Below are positions 46,496 through 55,360 of a DNA stretch of 64,000 bases, piece by piece. Every line of letters starts with the position of its first letter. Within the stretch, counting starts at the first letter, position 1. The stretch comes from Streptomyces sp. H27-H5 (GTDB lineage: Bacteria > Actinomycetota > Actinomycetes > Streptomycetales > Streptomycetaceae): contig NZ_JAPNLK010000007.1 in assembly GCF_026627505.1 (NCBI RefSeq), forward strand, positions 79,364 through 143,363. The letters run 5' to 3'. The notes beneath the pieces are model-generated. The model searched no databases. It worked only from the letters and a program-made list of their open reading frames with translations, and was not told the origin of the DNA. The position numbers and the translations under genes are program-made.

Positions 46496-49081
46496 CTAGA
46501 GCTTCTGTACCGGCGCGTACCGCAGCAGCAGCCGCTTCGGCTTGTCGTCCCCGAAGTCGATGGTGGCCTGGGCGTCCGCGCCGGCGCCCTTGACCTCCAT
46601 GACCGTGCCCAGACCGAACTGGTCGTGCGTGACCCGGTCCCCGACCACCAGCGTGATGACGGGCTTGTCGGAGGCGCGCCGCGTGGCGAACCCCGAGGGG
46701 CCCGACTTGGTGCGTGACGAGGACAGGAACGACTCCGGCGAGGTCCCGAACGAGTTCCTGGAACCGGAGCCGCCCGAGGAGCCCGAGCCGTAGCCCGAAC
46801 TGCGCATCGGTCCGGCCGGCTTCTGGGTCGCGCCCGTGCGCTTCCACTGGAGGTACTCGGTCGGGATCTCCTCCAGGAAGCGTGACGGCGGGTTGTACGA
46901 GGGCGTGCCCCAGGCGCTGCGCATCGAGGAACGCGTCAGGTAGAGCCGCTCGCGCGCCCGCGTGATGCCGACGTACGCGAGGCGTCGCTCCTCCTCCAGT
47001 TCCTTGGTCTGTCCCAGCGCGCGCATGTGCGGGAAGACCCCGTCCTCCATGCCGGTCAGGAAGACCACCGGGAACTCCAGGCCCTTGGCGGTGTGCAGGG
47101 TCATCAGGGTGATGACCCCGCTGCCGTCGGTGTCCTCGTCGGGGATCTGGTCGGAGTCCGCGACGAGCGCGACCTGCTCCAGGAACTCCGCCAGCGTGCC
47201 GGGACCCGGACCGGCCGCGGGGGCGTCGGCATCAGCGTCGGCGTCGGCACCGCCCTCGCCCTCAGTACCGGCGTCGGCGTCGGCCGCCGGGGTCTGCGGG
47301 CCGGCCGCGCGCGCCTGCTCGAACTCCAGCGCCACCGCCGCGAGTTCCTGGAGGTTCTCGATCCGCGTCTCGTCCTGCGGGTCGGTCGAGGCCTGGAGCT
47401 CCGCGAGGTAGCCCGTCCGCTCCAGCACCGCTTCCAGCACCACCGCCGGGCCCGCGCCCGACTCCACGATGGTCCGCAGTTCCTCCATCAGCACGTTGAA
47501 CCGCTTCACGGCGTTGGTCGAGCGCGCGGCCATGCCGAAGGCCTCGTCCACGCGCCGCAGCGCCTGCGGGAACGTGATCTTCTCGCGCATAGCGAGGGCG
47601 TCGATCATCGCCTCGGCCCGCTCGCCGATGCCGCGCTTGGGTACGTTCAGGATGCGGCGCAGGGGGACGTTGTCCTCCGGGTTCGCCAGCACGCGCAGGT
47701 ACGCGAGGACGTCGCGGACCTCCTTGCGCTCGTAGAAGCGGACACCGCCGACGACCTTGTAGGGCAGGCCGACGCGGATGAAGATCTCCTCGAAGACGCG
47801 GGACTGCGCGTTCGTGCGGTAGAAGATCGCGACGTCGCCCGCCTTGGCGTCGCCGGCGTCGGTCAGCCGGTCGATCTCGTCGGCGACGAACTGCGCCTCG
47901 TCGTGCTCGGTGTCCGAGACGTAGCCGGTGATGACCGCGCCGGTGCCGGCCTCGGTCCACAGGTTCTTCGCCCGGCGGTTCTCGTTGCGCTCGATGACGG
48001 CGTTGGCGGCGGACAGGATGGTCTGCGTGGAGCGGTAGTTCTGCTCCAGCAGGATCGTCGTCGCGTCCGCGTAGTCCTCTTCGAACTGGAGGATGTTGCG
48101 GATGGTCGCGCCGCGGAAGGCGTAGATCGACTGGTCGGCGTCGCCCACCACGCACAGTTCGGCGGGCGGCAGGTCCGGGTAGCCGGTGCCGACCAGCTCG
48201 CGCACCAGGGTGTACTGGGCGTGGTTGGTGTCCTGGTACTCGTCGACGAGGACGTGCCGGAAGCGGCGCCGGTAGTGCTCGGCGACCTCCGGGAACGCCT
48301 GGAGCAGGTGCACCGTGGTCATGATGATGTCGTCGAAGTCGAGGGCATTGGCCTCGCGCAGCCGTCCCTGGTACATCGCGTACGCCTGGGCCAGCGTCTT
48401 CTCGAACCCGTCCGCCGCCTGGCCCGCGAACGCGTCCTCGTCGATGAGCTCGTTCTTGAGGTTCGAGATCTTGGCGTTGAAGGACTTCGGCGGGAACTTC
48501 TTCGGGTCCAGGTCCAGGTCGCGGCAGACGAGCGCCATCAGGCGCTTCGAGTCGGCCGCGTCGTAGATCGAGAACGAGGAGGTGAAGCCGAGGCGCTTCG
48601 ACTCGCGGCGCAGGATGCGCACGCACGCGCTGTGGAACGTCGAGACCCACATCGCGTTCGCGCGCGGGCCCACCAGGTTCTCGACGCGTTCCTTCATCTC
48701 GCCGGCGGCCTTGTTGGTGAAGGTGATCGCCAGGATCTGCCCCGGGTGGACCCCGCGCGCGGCCAGCAGGTGGCCGATGCGGTGGGTCAGGACCCGGGTC
48801 TTGCCGGAGCCGGCGCCGGCCACGATGAGCAGCGGGGAACCCGCGTGGACCACGGCGGCGCGCTGCTCGGTGTTGAGCCCGTCCAGGAGCGCCGCCGGGT
48901 CGATGACGGGTTTGGGCGCCCCGTCGCGGTAGTGGGAGTCCCCGCTCATGGGTACGTCGAACCGGCCGCCGAAGAGGTCGTCCGCGCCCGTTTCCGGGGC
49001 GGCGTGATCCTCGGGCGGCGGCTGGACCTCGTCGGAGGGGGAGAGGTCCGCCAGGAAACTGTCGTCAAAGAGGCTGCTCAT
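46496..49081 (-). CDS. pcrA: ATP-dependent DNA helicase PcrA (UvrD-like)
   Basis: An 861-residue superfamily 1 helicase that moves 3' to 5' in repair and rolling-circle replication. Motif I, VAGAGSGKTRVLTHR, is at about 87-102. Other motifs seen include VLVDEYQDTN (II), VVGDADQSIYAFRGA (III), LEQNYRS (IV) and VTLMTLHTAKGLEFP (V) with YVGITRAR (VI). The C-terminal region ends in a Ser/Gly-rich linker and a small Tudor-like domain (VGDRVTHDQFGLGTV). An acidic insert in the middle (DADAGTEGEGGADADADADA) is low complexity. Full length. Confidence 0.97.
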   Translation of the reverse strand: MSSLFDDSFLADLSPSDEVQPPPEDHAAPETGADDLFGGRFDVPMSGDSHYRDGAPKPVIDPAALLDGLNTEQRAAVVHAGSPLLIVAGAGSGKTRVLTHRIGHLLAARGVHPGQILAITFTNKAAGEMKERVENLVGPRANAMWVSTFHSACVRILRRESKRLGFTSSFSIYDAADSKRLMALVCRDLDLDPKKFPPKSFNAKISNLKNELIDEDAFAGQAADGFEKTLAQAYAMYQGRLREANALDFDDIIMTTVHLLQAFPEVAEHYRRRFRHVLVDEYQDTNHAQYTLVRELVGTGYPDLPPAELCVVGDADQSIYAFRGATIRNILQFEEDYADATTILLEQNYRSTQTILSAANAVIERNENRRAKNLWTEAGTGAVITGYVSDTEHDEAQFVADEIDRLTDAGDAKAGDVAIFYRTNAQSRVFEEIFIRVGLPYKVVGGVRFYERKEVRDVLAYLRVLANPEDNVPLRRILNVPKRGIGERAEAMIDALAMREKITFPQALRRVDEAFGMAARSTNAVKRFNVLMEELRTIVESGAGPAVVLEAVLERTGYLAELQASTDPQDETRIENLQELAAVALEFEQARAAGPQTPAADADAGTEGEGGADADADADAPAAGPGPGTLAEFLEQVALVADSDQIPDEDTDGSGVITLMTLHTAKGLEFPVVFLTGMEDGVFPHMRALGQTKELEEERRLAYVGITRARERLYLTRSSMRSAWGTPSYNPPSRFLEEIPTEYLQWKRTGATQKPAGPMRSSGYGSGSSGGSGSRNSFGTSPESFLSSSRTKSGPSGFATRRASDKPVITLVVGDRVTHDQFGLGTVMEVKGAGADAQATIDFGDDKPKRLLLRYAPVQKL

Positions 49082-49218
49082 CGCCTTCCGAGTTTAGGGG
49101 GCCGGACCGACAGCCGGTCCCGGCCCCGAAAAATCGGCGGCATATGCCCGTATCCGGCCCGCCCACACCCGGCCCGCCATGCCCTGCCGGCCCGGCTCCG
49201 GGGCCCTTCCGGGGCAGG

Positions 49219-49572
49219 TCAGCCCAGTACCAGCGCCAGCAGGCCGGGGAAGCGCAGCTCCAGGTCCTCGCGCCGCAGGGCCAGGTAGAGCCGGCGTCCG
49301 GCGGGGCGGCGGGTGATCACTCCGCTCTCGTACAGCGTCTTGAGGTGGTGCGTGACGCTGGAGCGCGGCAGGTCGGGGACCACCTCGCCGCAGAACGCCT
49401 CCGCGCCGGAGGCGAGCCTGCGCACGATCTCCAGCCGGACGGGGTGACCGAGCGCCGCGAGGACCTCGACGAGTTCCAGCCGGTCGACCTCCGGCCGGTC
49501 GGCGTCGGGGTGGTCGACGTGCGGTCGGTCGGCGTCGGGGTGGGGTGGTTCAGCGGCGGGAGTGGCGGCCAT
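49219..49572 (-). CDS. ArsR-family winged-helix regulator
   Basis: A 117-residue repressor-type protein. After an Asp/Pro/His-rich N-terminus with an internal repeat comes the DNA-binding core EVLAALGHPVRLEIVRRLAS and PRSSVTHHLKTLYESGVITR, then a beta-wing with RRPAGRRLYLALRR. A single Cys in AFCGEV is not the full metal-binding CxC set, so the effector is uncertain. It is divergent from the next membrane-protein gene, about 100 bp away, which it may control. Confidence 0.88.
   Translation of the reverse strand: MAATPAAEPPHPDADRPHVDHPDADRPEVDRLELVEVLAALGHPVRLEIVRRLASGAEAFCGEVVPDLPRSSVTHHLKTLYESGVITRRPAGRRLYLALRREDLELRFPGLLALVLG
49496..49543. repeat. 18-bp direct repeat inside the arsR 5' end
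   Basis: The 18-bp unit CGGTCGGCGTCGGGGTGG occurs at 49496-49513 and 49526-49543 (30-bp period). It encodes the repeated His-Pro-Asp-Ala-Asp-Arg-Pro of the regulator's N-terminus. Confidence 0.8.
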
Positions 49573-49672
49573 GTCCTCACTCTACGCAGGCCCGGACGGG
49601 CCTCACCGGGCTGTGCGGCGCCCTGTCGACCTGCCGGATTCGGCTCGGGGGGCGCCCCGTACGCTCGACGGC

Positions 49673-50026
49673 ATGGACGTACTGATCAAGGTCTTCGTCG
49701 GCCTGCACATCATCGGGATCGCCTCGCTCCTCGGCGGGTTCCTCACCCAGATGAAGGCCATGGCAGCGGGCACCGCCCGCTTCGTCCCGGCGATGCTGCA
49801 CGGCGCGCTGACCATGCTCGTGACCGGTGTGCTGCTGGTCGGCTTCCGGGAGATGGACGGCGGCACGATCAACCAGGTGAAGATAGGCGTGAAGCTCGCC
49901 GTCCTCTTCGTGATCCTGGCGCTGGTCTACGTGAAGCGGGACGAGGAGCGGGTGGACAAGGCCCTCTTCGGCGCGGTCGGCGGACTGACCATCGCCAATA
50001 TCTTTATCGCCCTGCTCTGGCACTGA
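49673..50026 (+). CDS. Small integral membrane protein, four helices
   Basis: A 117-residue hydrophobic protein with helices at about 3-22, 38-56, 69-86 and 98-115. Charged residues are confined to short loops (REMDGG, VKRDEERVDKA). The pattern resembles small CopD- or DUF2269-like bundles, but I cannot assign one. The ATG at 49673 is 8 bp after TACGCT, suggesting a leaderless mRNA. It is divergent from the ArsR gene, its likely regulator. Confidence 0.82.
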   Translation: MDVLIKVFVGLHIIGIASLLGGFLTQMKAMAAGTARFVPAMLHGALTMLVTGVLLVGFREMDGGTINQVKIGVKLAVLFVILALVYVKRDEERVDKALFGAVGGLTIANIFIALLWH

Positions 50027-50124
50027 CCGGTCAACTGCGGTCGATTCGGGTCATCTCGTCATCGGCCCGTTACCTTCAGGTTTAACGTCCTCCCCCAAGA
50101 CCAACGGAAGGACGTGACGCCCCC

Positions 50125-51201
50125 GTGGCAAGTCATCGAAAGCCCAGGCAGCGCCCGCTCTCCGGCCCCGCCGTACGAACGGCGGCCACCACCCTCGCCC
50201 TCGCGGGCGCTGCCACCGCCACCACCTTCGAAGGCGTCTCCCAGGCCGAGCCCCGCCAGACTCCCGCCCAGGTCGCGGCGGACGTGGACCGGCTCTACGA
50301 GGAGGCCGAGGCGGCGACGGAGCGGTACAACGGGGCGAAGGAGAAGGCCGACGAGGCCGAACGGGAGCTGACCGGCCTGCGTGACGAGGCCGCCCGCCGG
50401 ACGGACCGGCTCAACACCGCGCGCGGCGCGCTGGGTTCCCTCGCCGCCGGCCAGTACCGCAGCGGGAGCCTGGGGCCCGCGGTCCAGCTGGCGATGGCCG
50501 AGGACCCGCAGGAGTACCTGGAGCGGGCCGCGTTCCTGAGCCGGGCCGGTGACCGCACCGCCGCCGAGGTGGCCTCCGTACGGGCGCAGTTGGATCAGGT
50601 CGCGAAGGTGCGCGAGAAGGCCTCCGGGCGGCTGGCGGACCTGCGCGGGCGGCGGGACGAGCTCGCCGAGACCAAGGCCCTCGTCGAGGGCAAGCTTGCC
50701 GGCGCCAAGCGGCTGTTGGCGAGGCTCACCGCGCAGGAGCGGGCGGCGTACGAGGCCCGCTCGGCGCCGACCACCGCCGCCGCGGCGGCATCGCCGGCGG
50801 GCGTGGCGTCACCGGCCGGCCTGCGGACCGCCGCGCCGGCGCCGGCCGACGGTTCGCGCGCCGCGCGGGCCATCGCCTTCGCGCACGGGGCGATCGGCAA
50901 GCCGTACGTGTGGGGTGCCACCGGACCGGGTTCGTTCGACTGCTCGGGCCTGACGCAGGCCGCCTGGCGGGCCGCCGGGGTCTCGCTGCCCCGCACCACC
51001 TACACCCAGATCAACGCCGGGCGCCGGGTCGCCCGTGACCAACTGGCCCCGGGTGACCTGCTCTTCTTCTACTCCGGGGTGACCCACGTCGGCCTGTACA
51101 TCGGGAACGGCCAGATGATCCACGCCCCGCGCCCCGGCTCGACGGTCCGGGTGGCCCCCGTGGACTCGATGCCCTGGGCGGGCGCCTCCCGACCCGCGTA
51201 G
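50125..51201 (+). CDS. NlpC/P60 family peptidoglycan endopeptidase
   Basis: A 358-residue secreted protein. Residues 1-42 look like a signal peptide (basic start, TAATTLALAGAATATTF core). Residues 45-210 are a long coiled coil rich in Glu, Arg and Ala, as in RipA/CwlO-type hydrolases. An Ala/Pro linker leads to the NlpC/P60 domain (245-358) with Cys273 in GSFDCSGLTQ, His321 in GVTHVGLYIG and His333 as the third polar residue. It cuts D-Glu-diamino-acid bonds in stem peptides. The GTG start follows GGAAGGA about 12 bp upstream. Confidence 0.93.
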   Translation: MASHRKPRQRPLSGPAVRTAATTLALAGAATATTFEGVSQAEPRQTPAQVAADVDRLYEEAEAATERYNGAKEKADEAERELTGLRDEAARRTDRLNTARGALGSLAAGQYRSGSLGPAVQLAMAEDPQEYLERAAFLSRAGDRTAAEVASVRAQLDQVAKVREKASGRLADLRGRRDELAETKALVEGKLAGAKRLLARLTAQERAAYEARSAPTTAAAAASPAGVASPAGLRTAAPAPADGSRAARAIAFAHGAIGKPYVWGATGPGSFDCSGLTQAAWRAAGVSLPRTTYTQINAGRRVARDQLAPGDLLFFYSGVTHVGLYIGNGQMIHAPRPGSTVRVAPVDSMPWAGASRPA

Positions 51202-51234
51202 GCCCGGACCCAGCGGCCCGCGGCCCCCTCGGGG

Positions 51235-51954
51235 TCACACCAGGCGGCGGGCCGTGGCCCAGCGGGTCAGCTCGTGCCGGTTGGAGAGCTGGAGCTTCCT
51301 GAGCACCGCCGACACGTGCGACTCGACCGTCTTGACCGAGATGAAGAGCTGCTTGGCGATCTCCTTGTACGCGTACCCGCGCGCGATCAGCCGCAGCACC
51401 TCGCGCTCGCGCTGGGTGAGCCGGTCGAGGTCCTCGTCGACGGGCGGCGCGTCCGTGGAGGCGAAGGCGTCGAGCACGAAACCGGCGAGCCGGGGGGAGA
51501 ACACCGCGTCCCCGTCCTGCACCCGGAAGATCGAGTTCACCAGGTCGGTGCCGGTGATGGTCTTGGTGACGTAGCCGCGCGCCCCGCCGCGGATGACCCC
51601 GATGACGTCCTCGGCGGCGTCCGACACCGACAGGGCCAGGAACCGCACCGGGTTCTCGGCGGCCGACATCAGGGGGGCGCAGCGCCGCAGCACCTCGACC
51701 CCGCCGCCGCCGGGCAGGTGCACGTCGAGGAGCACCACCTCGGGGCGGGTGGCGGTGATGACGGTGACGGCCTGGTCCACGTCCGCGGCCTCGCCGACGA
51801 CCTCGACGCCGGTCCGCGCGGTCTCGCCGATCTCGGCCTGTACGCCGGTGCGGAACATCCGGTGGTCGTCGACGAGCACCACCCGGACCCTCCCCGGGCC
51901 GGCGTCGGGGGCTCCCCCGGTCGGCGCGCCGGTGTTCGCGTTGTCCTCGGTCAT
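51235..51954 (-). CDS. LuxR/NarL-type response regulator
   Basis: A 239-residue two-component regulator. The receiver domain (about 22-150) has VVLVDDHRMFRTGV with acidic residues, the phospho-Asp in VVLLDVHLPGGGG, Ser in ALSVSD and the Lys in YVTKTI. The output is a LuxR helix-turn-helix (LTQREREVLRLIARGYAYKE, then KTVESHVSAVLRKL). It follows the PspC-type kinase with a 4-bp overlap, so they form one pair. Confidence 0.94.
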   Translation of the reverse strand: MTEDNANTGAPTGGAPDAGPGRVRVVLVDDHRMFRTGVQAEIGETARTGVEVVGEAADVDQAVTVITATRPEVVLLDVHLPGGGGVEVLRRCAPLMSAAENPVRFLALSVSDAAEDVIGVIRGGARGYVTKTITGTDLVNSIFRVQDGDAVFSPRLAGFVLDAFASTDAPPVDEDLDRLTQREREVLRLIARGYAYKEIAKQLFISVKTVESHVSAVLRKLQLSNRHELTRWATARRLV

Positions 51955-53273
51955 GCTGCGTTCGCCGCCCTCTCCATCTCCAGCTCGACTTCCGTGCCGC
52001 CGTCGGGCGCGGACCGCAGCCGCGCGGTCCCGCCGTTGCGCTGCATCCGGCCGATGATCGATTCTCGTACGCCCATCCGGTCGTCCGGTACCGCGTCGAT
52101 GTCGAATCCGGGGCCGCGGTCCCGAACGGACACGAACACGGTGCGGCCCTCGACCTCCGCGTACACCTGTACCGGTCCGCCCTCGCCACCGTACTTGGCG
52201 GCGTTGACCATTGCCTCGCGTGCGGCCTGGATCTGGGCGGCCAGCTTCTCGTCGAGCGGGCAGTCGCCGACGACGACGACCTCGATGGGGACGCCGTGGT
52301 GGTCCTCGACCTCGGCGGCGGTCCGCTTCACGGCGTCGGCGAGCGTGGTGGGTTCCTCGGCCTCGTCCTTGCCGGTGCCCTCGGGCTTGTAGAGCCAGTT
52401 CCGCAGTTCGCGTTCCTGGGCGCGGGCGAGCCGGCGGACCTCGCCGACGTCCTCGGCGTTGCGTTGGATCAGGGTGAGGGTGTGCAGCACCGAGTCGTGG
52501 ACGTGGGCGGCGACCTCGGCGCGTTCCTGGGCGCGGATGCGCATCAGGCGTTCCTCGGAGAGGTCCTGGGTCATCCGGATCAGCCAGGGGCCGGCGAGCA
52601 GGGCGACGCCGACGAGGACGGCGAGGGTGGCGGTGAGGACGTTGCCCAGTTGGGCGGCGGAGCCCCGTACGACGATGAACACGGTCAGGCCCACGCAGAC
52701 CAGGGCCACCCCGGCGAGCGCCCTGGCCGCCTGGAGCAGCCGGCCGTGCCGTCCGGCGGCGGCGCTCCAGTGGGCGCGGCGGGCGTTGTCGGCCTGCCGC
52801 CAGACCAGCACCACGCCGGCGCCGACGAGCAGCGTGGGCCAGACGTAGCGGCCGTTGGCGCCGCCGACCCGCAGCTGGGAGAAGAAGATGCCGGCGCCCA
52901 CGCACAGCGCGATCAGCGCGGTGACCTGCCCCCCGTCGGGTTTGCGCAGGCGCCGGCTGCCGTCGGCGAGGGTCTCGAAGTAGGAGCGGTGTCCGGTGCG
53001 ACCGCCGATGCCGAGCGGTACGAAGACCCAGAACGCGGCGTACAGCAGCACGCCGAGGCCGTCCCCCCACAGGAACAGGCCGAGGAACGCGAGGCGGACC
53101 CAGACGACGGGCAGCCCGAGGTGCCCGGCGAGCCCGCGCGCGACCCCGCCGAGCATCCGGCCGTCGGCGCTGCGGTAGAGCTTGCGGTGCGGTGCCTCGG
53201 AGCCCGGCGGGGACTCCTGTACGTGCGGGATGCGGGGGGCGGCTGCTGCTGCGGGCATGGCACCGATGGTCAC
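51951..53273 (-). CDS. PspC-domain sensor histidine kinase
   Basis: A 440-residue membrane kinase. A PspC domain at about 28-92 (LYRSADGRMLGGVARGLAGH) includes a first hydrophobic pair. Further helices at 110-245 give about six. The HisKA_3-like region AAHVHDSVLHTLTLIQRNAE has the phospho-His, and a C-terminal HATPase domain has AAREAMVNAAKYGG (N-box) and VSVRDRGPGFD (G-box). It likely senses envelope stress and signals to the adjacent LuxR-type regulator. The GTG at 53273 and an ATG at 53258 are both possible starts. Divergent from another PspC gene. Confidence 0.92.
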   Translation of the reverse strand: MTIGAMPAAAAAPRIPHVQESPPGSEAPHRKLYRSADGRMLGGVARGLAGHLGLPVVWVRLAFLGLFLWGDGLGVLLYAAFWVFVPLGIGGRTGHRSYFETLADGSRRLRKPDGGQVTALIALCVGAGIFFSQLRVGGANGRYVWPTLLVGAGVVLVWRQADNARRAHWSAAAGRHGRLLQAARALAGVALVCVGLTVFIVVRGSAAQLGNVLTATLAVLVGVALLAGPWLIRMTQDLSEERLMRIRAQERAEVAAHVHDSVLHTLTLIQRNAEDVGEVRRLARAQERELRNWLYKPEGTGKDEAEEPTTLADAVKRTAAEVEDHHGVPIEVVVVGDCPLDEKLAAQIQAAREAMVNAAKYGGEGGPVQVYAEVEGRTVFVSVRDRGPGFDIDAVPDDRMGVRESIIGRMQRNGGTARLRSAPDGGTEVELEMERAANAA

Positions 53274-53389
53274 ACGGTCGGCGGTCGCGCGGCATCAGGG
53301 CAGCCCCCCACTTCGATCGGGGGGATATCAGGGTTGTCCCAGGGTCGGGCCGGATGCCTCGGGGGCCGACGGCCCGTCACCATGGACCC

Positions 53390-54676
53390 ATGACCGACGT
53401 ACACGAGGCCCCGCCGGCGGACTCCGGGGCTCCCGCCCCTCCCGAACACCCTCCCCTGCGCCGCGGCAGGCGCGACAAGGTGCTCGCCGGCGTGTGCGCG
53501 GGACTCGGCCGGTACTTCGACCTGGACCCGGTGGTGTTCCGGATCGTGCTGGCCGTCCTCGCCGTCACCGGTGGCGTCGGTCTGATCTTCTACGGGTTCG
53601 CCTGGCTGCTGCTCCCCCAGGACGGCGACGAGGAGTCCGAGGCGAAGAAGCTGCTGACGGGCCGGGTGGAGGGGGCGACGCTCGCGGCGTTGTTCGCGGC
53701 GCTGGTGGGCTGCGCGCTGTTCCTGACGATGGTGGACAACGGCGGGCTCGGGGTGTTCTCGATCCTGGTGATCCTGGCGCTCGGCGGGGCCTCGTACTGG
53801 TCCCGGCGGCGGGCCGGCGCCGCGCCGCAGGCGCAGCCCCCACCGGCGTCCCGGGCGGTGCCGCCGCCGGAGACGCAGGCGCCGCCCGCGCCCGGCAGCC
53901 CCTCCTGGTGGCGGGACCCGCTGGTCAAGGACGGCACGACCGGTCCGGTGGGGGCCACCGGGTACCTGTGGGGTCCGGCGGACGTGGAGGCCCCCGCGGA
54001 CCGGGCGCCGAAGCCCGCCGCGCCGGTTTCCCGGGCGGTCGGGCGCGGTGGCATCGGCGGGCGGGTCTTCGTGCTGGCGCTGCTCGGCGGGGCCGTCGCC
54101 ACCGCCTCGGTGTGGGAGGGCAGCACCCTCTCGCACGCCCTCACGGTCGGGCTGGCCGCCGCGCTGGCCGTCTTCGGGCTGGGGCTGGCCGTCAGTTCGG
54201 TCAAGGGCCGCACCGGCTTCGGCACCGTCCTGCTGTCGCTGATCACCGCCGGGCTCCTGGCGGGGGCGAGCGCCCTGCCGAAGGAGATCGGCACGGACTG
54301 GCGGGACGTCTCGTGGCGGCCCGCCGCGGTGGCCGACGTACGGCCCTCGTACGAGGCGGGCACGGGGCTGGCGACCTTGGACCTGAGCCGGCTGGACGTG
54401 CCGAGGGGCACCACGCTGTCCGTCCGGGCCTCCATCGACGCGGGCCGGCTGAAGGTGGTCGTGCCCCGCGAGGTCACCGCGCGGTCGGACATGACGGTCC
54501 GGTGGGGCGACCTGCGGCTGCCCGGTGAGCCGGGCGGGCAGGTGCGCGTGAAGAGGGGCGGCGAGCACCGGTCGGAGACCTTGCCCCCCGCCGGCGGCAC
54601 CGAGGCCGGGGGAACGATCGAGCTGCGCCTCGAAGCGGGCGTGGGACAGGTGGAGGTGGCCCGTGCGGCGTCATGA
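53390..54676 (+). CDS. PspC-domain membrane protein
   Basis: A 428-residue protein with an N-terminal PspC domain (RRDKVLAGVCAGLGRYFDLD, then a membrane pair). More hydrophobic helices follow near 95-140 and 220-290, and a C-terminal soluble domain (about 310-428) rich in beta structure resembles the toast-rack/LiaF-type domain. Such proteins accompany LiaRS-like systems and modulate the kinase. It is divergent from the sensor kinase and overlaps the next small gene by 14 bp. The ATG at 53390 is used; upstream codons run into the intergenic region. Confidence 0.88.
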   Translation: MTDVHEAPPADSGAPAPPEHPPLRRGRRDKVLAGVCAGLGRYFDLDPVVFRIVLAVLAVTGGVGLIFYGFAWLLLPQDGDEESEAKKLLTGRVEGATLAALFAALVGCALFLTMVDNGGLGVFSILVILALGGASYWSRRRAGAAPQAQPPPASRAVPPPETQAPPAPGSPSWWRDPLVKDGTTGPVGATGYLWGPADVEAPADRAPKPAAPVSRAVGRGGIGGRVFVLALLGGAVATASVWEGSTLSHALTVGLAAALAVFGLGLAVSSVKGRTGFGTVLLSLITAGLLAGASALPKEIGTDWRDVSWRPAAVADVRPSYEAGTGLATLDLSRLDVPRGTTLSVRASIDAGRLKVVVPREVTARSDMTVRWGDLRLPGEPGGQVRVKRGGEHRSETLPPAGGTEAGGTIELRLEAGVGQVEVARAAS

Positions 54677-54887
54677 GTTCCAGCCGGGACGGCTGATCGC
54701 GGGGCTGGTGCTGCTCGCCGCGGGCACGCTCTGCCTGCTGGACGCGGCAGGCGAGGTGGACCTGCCCTGGTTCGCCGTGGTCCCGATGGCCGCGGGCGGC
54801 CTCGCGCTCGCGGCCGTCGTCGGGGTGGTGACCTACGCGGTGCGTCGGGACCGGCGCGAGCGGATCACGGAGTCCAGCGACAGGTAG
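54663..54887 (+). CDS. Two-helix small membrane protein
   Basis: A 74-residue protein with helices at about 10-27 (LIAGLVLLAAGTLCLLDA) and 37-60, ending in a basic RRDRRERITESSDR tail. It overlaps the PspC gene at its GTG start (14 bp), so it is translationally coupled and belongs to that locus. Its last 55 bp overlap the converging DoxX gene. The function is unknown. Confidence 0.78.
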   Translation: MRRHEFQPGRLIAGLVLLAAGTLCLLDAAGEVDLPWFAVVPMAAGGLALAAVVGVVTYAVRRDRRERITESSDR

Positions 54888-55336
54888 GGCGCCCCCGCGA
54901 GGATCAGCGGGGTGCAGGCCATCAGGTAGATCAGGTCGTTGCCGTAGTAGTACGGGGTGACCGCCCAGGAGACCGTGAGCCACAGGCTGAGCGCGATCAA
55001 CGCACCGCCCAGGGCGGCGATCCGGGTCAGCAGTCCGGCCAGGAGCCCGAGGCCCACCAGGAGTTCCCCGACGGCCAGGGTGACGGCGAAGCCGACGGGC
55101 GCCTTGAGCGCCAGGTCGACCAGGGCGGGGATCGCGGAGGTGTCGCGGACCCCGCGCATCAGGTCGCCGATGGAGCCGTCGCCCGCGGCGGAGAGGAACG
55201 CCGAGTCGGTCAGCTTGTCCAGACCCGCGTACACGAAGGTCACGCCGAGGAAGATCCGCAGGGGGAGGAGGGCGTGCCGGGCGGCGCGTTCCCGCAGCCC
55301 GGGGGCGGCACCGGAAAGGACGTCAGTTCGGGTCAC
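54833..55336 (-). CDS. DoxX family membrane protein
   Basis: A 167-residue protein with four helices and the DoxX signature near the start: LRIFLGVTFVYAGLDKLTDS. GELLVGLGLLAGLLTRIAAL follows further on. DoxX proteins associate with thiol-redox or quinone functions, but the specific role here is unknown. Its 3' end overlaps the converging small membrane-protein gene by 55 bp. Confidence 0.88.
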   Translation of the reverse strand: MTRTDVLSGAAPGLRERAARHALLPLRIFLGVTFVYAGLDKLTDSAFLSAAGDGSIGDLMRGVRDTSAIPALVDLALKAPVGFAVTLAVGELLVGLGLLAGLLTRIAALGGALIALSLWLTVSWAVTPYYYGNDLIYLMACTPLILAGAPYLSLDSVIRSRRSRRTA

Positions 55337-55360
55337 GCCCCATGTCTACCCCGTCGCCGT

